Assembly (NCBI GenBank): GCA_000310025.1
Contig: FN648654.1
Coordinates: forward strand, 1-64,000
DNA from: Ectocarpus siliculosus
Lineage: Eukaryota; Sar; Phaeophyceae; Ectocarpales; Ectocarpaceae
Length of the DNA stretch: 64,000 nt
Reading direction: 5' to 3'
The notes under the pieces were generated by a model. It was given only the letters and a program-made list of their open reading frames with translations, did not search any database and was not told the DNA's origin. The position numbers and the translations under genes are program-made. Of the stretch, positions 58,301 through 64,000 are shown piece after piece (within the stretch, counting starts at the first letter, position 1; each line of letters opens with the position of its first letter).

Positions 58301-61300
58301 TTACCGCACCTCATATATGCATGAGTCGGTACATCCGTAGATTTGCTCCTCAATAAAGGCCGTGTAGCACAGGGCGGAGTAGTTGTTGAACATCTGCATG
58401 GCAGGAAACGAACGAAGCCGGGAGTCAATGCATTTCATGCGGCCGTAGCATGACCCCGGGAAACACTTGATTCTTGCGTGCAATACCACCCGAAGTGCTG
58501 AACATCCAGACAAGCCAGAAATTGGACGGAACCAACAAAACCAACTCATGCACTGAGGAAGAAAGCACGGCACGCAAGGATAGGAACACCCACGCCTAGT
58601 GACGCGAGGAAAAGAGAAAGGAAAACTGTAGCTGCGGCTATTCGAAGCCTCGAGAAGGGACTGACGGCCACACAGAGGCTCGGAGATGGAAAGCTGTTCA
58701 GCTACTGGGACGATCGCTGTGCATGGTAGCATGGATGAGCGGGCGGGAACGGAAATCCCTAATAATCTCTGCCAAAGTCGAATACTGCAAGGGCTTACTG
58801 GAGCGGACAGGGTCTTAGTCTTGAATCGCGCGGATACATGCACTAGAAAAGATGAATGAGTGAAGCTACAACACGGAGAATTTCCGTACAGAATGACGAA
58901 CAGAGATATGTGCGCAGTTCGGCCGGCGGGTGGTGGTCTCTGTTTCTCTGTGTGTCTTCTTTTCCCATGTCATTGGCCGATACGAAGGGAGTCACAGAGG
59001 ATACTTATGTCCGGTTTTATGAACCATTTCCTCGCCGGGGCCGGTCTAGTCAGCCTGAGCCCAAAATTCAAGCCACCGACAAAAGACAACTGACAACATC
59101 GTTCATCAGCGCACTACACCAAGTGAGCGAATGAAGAACTCGCATCGCCAACAGCTCGGCACAAAAAAAGGAGAGCCTTGCGAGGCATCAATGATTGACT
59201 CGACCGTACAACAATCGGCAGCATCTCCGTCTGGAGTTTAGACATCTGCGGTGGATGGTCAACAGCACAGCAGTTGTGTAGCCCGGACACGGAGAGACGT
59301 AATGATCTCGGCCATAGAAAGTGGTAATTCACCCAAAACATTGGCCGTGTTGACAACCCAGACGCCGACAATACCGGGTCTAGACGGCGTCATGGGGAAA
59401 AGGAAAAAGTGGGAAAATTAGAGCATTCCCAGAGTGCAACTTTGATTCCTTCAGTACCGACCATTCTAAAAAGCATCGTTGTCCCAAAACCCATGCTCCT
59501 GGAAAGGGCAAAAAACAAGCCTTGACGAGGAGAGCATTATTTCTAAGGCGCCACAACTGGAAAAGGAATGAGTTGGCAAGTGAGGGTAGCTCTGCGCAAT
59601 AGCACACCTGAAAGAGGAATGTCTTGAAGATGAGGTTATTCTCGTAGTCTGTCTCCGTGCGGTAGTTCTCGAAGTCGTTCAGCCTCTTCACCACGCGGGA
59701 GTAGACAAAAGAGAGGAACTGGATTTGAAGGGACGCCAGGAAACTCGTTGCGTAGCCTGCCCACCTGAAGGTTCGAAAGACGCTCATCCAATGAGAACGA
59801 TGTTCTTGCTCCGAACGAAGATACAATGCAATCATTGGAAAACTTATTCGTTAAGTGCTTGTTCACAAAGCACGGTGTCCTCCATTGAACGACATTCTAT
59901 CGGCGACACAAGCAGTGCAACACTGGAAAAACAAACCGTCTTGTGACCAGACATCCGAAACGACCTCTCCTACATTGCTGAGAATAAACTCCCTGCGTTT
60001 CCCACAGATTCGTAAGTAACAATCCTCCCAAGCGGATTTGCAGACAGCATCAAGTAGCGCTCTCTTCAGCCGAAAACACGAACGAACTCCGTAGAAATAC
60101 CGCCGCTAGTAGTTAAGAACGGTAGGACCCGTTATCTCTCGGTCCCGCAACCAAATGGAGAAACTACAAGATTATAAGAATTTCGTTTCAATACGCCGCA
60201 TAATAAGGCTAACGCCCTAAACACAGAAGCGAGAATGTAGTTGTCTTCAAAGGCGAACACTATTGCGAGGCGCCTGGCCATTTTCTGTGTGGCAAAAGGG
60301 AGGCCACAAGGGAAGGTCATTCCCACCCCAACTTTTCCGCGATAGGAGTCAGAAGGAAGGGTTCATCTGCTGGATGGTTCCACTGGATCTAATACTTGTG
60401 TGTTCGATGTACATACCCATTTTCCTCACGGCGAAAAATAGACCTCAGGGCCTACGCAATCCCATTCAGGTCGGCTATGGGTTGTCGTGGTGACCTTCAC
60501 CCCGGGTGCAAAAAGATGAACCAAGTTCCGAGGTTTACACCGTTGGGATACCATCGATAAATACGACCGAGGCAAACCTGACCACGACTAGGTGGTGTGT
60601 TCTTCCTTCACGAAACGGTACGGCAATACTTACGTGTAGCCGAGGTCGGTTTCGAGGTAGTGCTCCAGCCATTCCACTAGGCCGACGAGCAAGAGCAAGC
60701 CCGCGACGAACAGGAGGACTACCACCAGCCCTAGCACTTGGCGAATCTGCGCCAAGAGCAAACAGCCGATGCTTGTGATGCCAGCGAGCATTTCAGGTTT
60801 GCAACGGCATGCAGGATAGTTCTGACGCACGCTTCTCTGTCGCGCGGGTAGACTACGAATCCTACTGCAATTGACGTGTGGGAAAGTTCCGAAGCGACGG
60901 AGAGATGGACACTCTCATCGCACGGCGTTCTTTCTACTCATACTTCCAGACGAGGGATTCGGTCTCTCGCCGAGAGAGAGGGCCTCACTATCCACTCGAA
61001 AAAGCGCCCCCCACGCTCCACCGTACAGATGTACGCAAGAACCCGAACGTACGCACACCCACTGGTGCTCTGGCAACCTCGTCTTCTACCACTCTAGAGA
61101 ATCTTCCGCGCACTGCTGAACTCCGGGTGGGGGTAGCGCGGGACCGGTAACGCCAGGCAAAAATTGCTCGGATACCAATAGAAACACAGTTTGTAGGGTC
61201 ACTTAACGCTGTGCATATATTGTTTTTGTATATCCTGGGACTCTACTTGTTCAATCATTTCTCCCCAGATTTTTTTTTGTTTTCGCGAAGAATGACATAA

Positions 61301-63336
61301 AAAGTGCTTCTGGCATCGATTACTCCCGGTTCGACATATTCACACCTTTCGCTTGTGCTCCGGATAGTAGGTCTGGAAAGTGTTCGTTACCGGGGAGCGA
61401 CGTCGACCACCCCCAGGGCTGTCTTTGTCGCCCTCGAAGTTCGGTCTGGTGTGGAGTCATAACACACGGTAAGGAAAGGAAACAAAACAAAGTAGAGTCC
61501 GCTCATCTTGCTGTAGATGGCTTTCGAAAGAAGCGGAGGGGGAAATGGGGGGGCGCCTGGCGATTCGACAACAACAACAAGCTCGCACAGTTTGTGAGGC
61601 ATCGTTTATACGCAACTTTGCAAGGACCCGCCTCCCAAGCATGCCGACAAACACGATCGATAGCCCAGCCGAGTACGTGTACCTGTCCTTTTCGATCTCC
61701 TCGAAGCCAGAGGTGCCCCACTTGACCGCGATCACTTTTTCTTCACGATCCCACAGCTCTTGGTAGATGACGCTCCACAACACGATCCCCACCGCCATGG
61801 ACACCTGTTTCGAAATGTTCATTGTTTCTGCACTTCGGCCCGGGGGGTTCTTCGCGTGGTACCTCACACTCTGCTGTCTCGACATCGCACGAGTCTGCCC
61901 GTTGCCACCTTTCCTACTTCGCTGTTGGTTATGCGTATGGCGTCTTGGCGACATGCTACAGCAGTTCCTAGCTGAACGGTAGAGGCGCACACACACGCGA
62001 GCCTGGGAACACAACCATGGTTATTCCATAGCCAAACACAACCATGGTTATTCCATGCCCACGTCTGTCGGAATACTCGAGAAGGGCCGGCGCGGCGCAT
62101 CCGAAAGTTGCAACACATCCAATGTTGGACGCGTTTCTGCTGCATGCCTGGCATGTGGCGTAGGTTGACGCCGCAACCGACCGGGCGACGGCACAGCCGT
62201 TCACTGTTGTATATACCGCTGCTGCGATCAACCTGAGGCTCCCACTAAAGAGGGGAGAGCACTTCATCGGTTTGGTTACCCTGACCATTAGGCAAAAATC
62301 AGTCACAGAACCGGGTTTCTGTAAGCCTTTTCTGAACTACAGTACCTGGCGAAAAATATCCAGTCATCACCTGGGAGAACGTCCACCCTGACTCTTCGAA
62401 CGTGATCCCCTTCACGAGGATGTAGATCTCTATCCCGACCCCGTACAAGGCCGGCACGATCAGTGCCCACCTTCGGTAGTTGTGGGGTTGGGAACGTCGT
62501 GGGACCATTCGTGCGGTAGGTGAATCGGGTCATTCACAGCAAGGCCTGAATTGTCCCCAAATCACATTCGTTCCTAAAATCTTCCGGGGAACTTTTCAAA
62601 GTGCACCCCCCCTCCTGACACCATTCTCAAGCCACGTTGTTGTTGATCTGCTTCATGCGTCTTGTAGAAATCCACGCCTACGTTTTTTTCTCCAATCGGC
62701 TTGATGCGCAAACCCGAATGCTATTTAAAGCGCCTGGTTAAAGATGTCATGCGGGAAGTGATGTATGTGCGTACGTGCCGTTTTGTTCATCATTTGAAAA
62801 CCAGACAACTCTCAGCAGTCTTGAACATTGTTCTAGGTGAGAGAAACATCTCGCTCCTCCTATTAGGTTCCGCCATGAACTCTACACCTAACTTCCATTT
62901 CTATATTTCTATACGCTTCGACGAGATGCTGTAGTACCTGGGGTGAACTCGTGTGGCACCGCGGGGAAAACAGGGGCTAACTGGGAGGTTTGTCCACGCA
63001 GCGTGTATGTACTCTATTTTCGATGGTGAGATCGAGCGTTGCTTCCTCCCCAAACTGACGTGCAATGGATCTGCACATGCTCTGCACCATGTATTGATTG
63101 TGTTATGAGAGCTTGTTTGCTTTGTTACGTGTCTTCCATCTTCTGCAATGGCTATCGTATGATGTATGATGAAACATTCGAAAGGGAAAGACGGAGGGGG
63201 GGGGGGGGTCTTACGCGTAAAAACCTAGCCAGGCGAAGTAGAAGGCCATTTTTTCCCCGAAGTAGCCACGGATATCGTCGAGCGGCTGACAGAATAGCTG
63301 GAGGAACCACGGCGCGGAATTGCCGTGGTCCATCAT
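55331..63336 (-). CDS. Anoctamin/TMEM16-family membrane protein (N-terminus off the right end)
   Basis: Twelve exons fit the family in order: 63336-63215, 62470-62371, 61804-61683, 60746-60634, 59764-59608, 58393-58310, 57801-57650 (lower end estimated), 57159-56882, 56377-56228, 56045-55920 and 55502-55331, plus one unresolved exon between 61683 and 60746. Family landmarks are YFGEKMAFYFAWLGFY before TM1, WSVIYQELWDREEKVIAVKW after TM2, ENYRTETDYENNLIFK, NNYSALCYTAFI, LQYGYITMFPSALPIV, AEGVGMWSTLMEAMGFLAV and WLVFEHALLLLK near the end. TMEM16 proteins are calcium-activated chloride channels or phospholipid scramblases in plasma or internal membranes. The acidic calcium-site residues on TM6-TM8 are consistent with this (NN-S, E..L-Q-GY, E/D near the end) but I cannot assign them surely. 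The product ends with a short charged tail (KARQRFVVEKHLHG, stop at 55331). Confidence 0.92.
62008..62058. repeat. Tandem duplication in an anoctamin intron
   Basis: The word ACACAACCATGGTTATTCCA occurs twice, spaced about 29 bp apart, in the intron between 62371 and 61804. No function is apparent. Confidence 0.7.
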
Positions 63337-64000
63337 CTGCACAATCGTTACAGAGCGGTCGATTGGAGTAGCAGGCTGGATCAGGTTGCCGCGTAACTAT
63401 GTTGGCCTCAACAGTCTTACAGTCTAATCCCCAGAATATCACAAAAAATATGCACTCTTGTTGTACGAGTGCGAATTTCTCGTTCATCGGGCATACTCCC
63501 GAATTCCCGCGTGGCTCAATAAACACTGTGGTCCTTACACTTCTCTGGACCGCTGCATGCTCCACAACAACCATGTTAAGGTGGTGCTTCCTTCATCGAC
63601 CGTCTAAGGGATTCCCACGTAGAGGCGAACAAGGCATTTTTCGTTGAAGGCGCATCTAAATGCGACCAACGATGGGTGGAGTTTTTTTTCATCTCAAGCT
63701 GGAGAAATGGATGATACCTACGGTAGATTTCAAGGATGAGCGAAATTTGGATGTACGTCAGTTAGCACTTGGCTGGGCGAGCGTTTCCGTTCAGGCTGCT
63801 CCCATAAACTAGACTACGACCTCATACGAAGACAACACCCTTCGCTCTATCTAGCACGTCATTTTACATCCCATCGTTGTGTCGTGGCTGTGCCCTACCT
63901 ACACGACGCGTAACATTTAATGCATGCGTCAAACCATCAAGGAGCAATACATCAACGTGCCCTAGTTAACTTGCACAGCAAGACAAACACAGCAATTATA
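63337..64000. other. Right edge, no exon recognised
   Basis: This is expected to be the intron upstream of the anoctamin exon ending at 63336. I see no exon of the family here, so the N-terminal cytosolic domain lies beyond the window. Confidence 0.45.

Noticed and set aside
60860-61150. Candidate anoctamin exon (loop after TM2)
   Set aside because: One exon must lie between 61683 and 60746, but none of the open stretches here meets both phase and family pattern, so no coordinates are given.
1-64000. CRISPR arrays, bacterial operons, riboswitches
   Set aside because: The sequence is eukaryotic in style. The repeats lack the direct-repeat and spacer layout, and no Shine-Dalgarno-linked gene runs are seen.

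Overview
The window looks like nuclear DNA of a stramenopile, most likely a brown alga. Genes are intron-rich: most exons are 30-450 nt, introns are several hundred bases, and splice sites are GT-AG with an occasional GC-AG. Genes are widely spaced, a eukaryotic tRNA-Pro is present, and the intergenic DNA holds non-LTR retrotransposon copies and small inverted-repeat elements. The species assignment is inference. I built gene models by hand from splice sites, reading phase and family motifs. Exon ends are the best fit by eye and have not been tested against transcripts.

Layout. 1-1032: 3' part of a non-LTR (LINE) element ending in a C run. 1059-2884 (-): prolidase-like relic with a frameshift and a stop. 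3182-6699 (+): complete seven-exon MORN-repeat protein with a foldback element in intron 1. 8751-10313: inverted-repeat element with a decayed LINE nested inside. 10966-17554 (+): near-complete ten-exon betaine/aminoaldehyde-type aldehyde dehydrogenase. 18856-28919 (-): complete 13-exon membrane protein of about 1,359 residues with a signal peptide, a Cys-rich ectodomain, a stalk of about 530 residues rich in Pro-Thr, and a multi-pass C-terminal half. 30.8-31.6 kb: repeats. 32568-35719 (-): Pro/Gln-rich protein ending in a WW domain. 37319-43786 (+): unidentified multi-exon gene with a LINE in its first visible intron. 44358-49055 (-): SpoU/TrmH-type RNA 2'-O-methyltransferase with a 30-nt microexon. 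51230-51301 (+): tRNA-Pro(CGG). 52422-54541 (-): coiled-coil plus C2-domain protein. 55331-63336 (-): anoctamin/TMEM16-family protein whose N-terminal exons lie off the right end.

The genes do not form a pathway. The C2 protein and the anoctamin are neighbours on the same strand, and both families are often linked to calcium and membranes, but that is only suggestive here. The most interesting items are the stalked membrane protein whose stalk is coded by a 12-bp minisatellite, and a LINE family with C-rich tails, two copies of which sit just upstream of exons so that in one case the tail joins the splice-acceptor pyrimidine tract.
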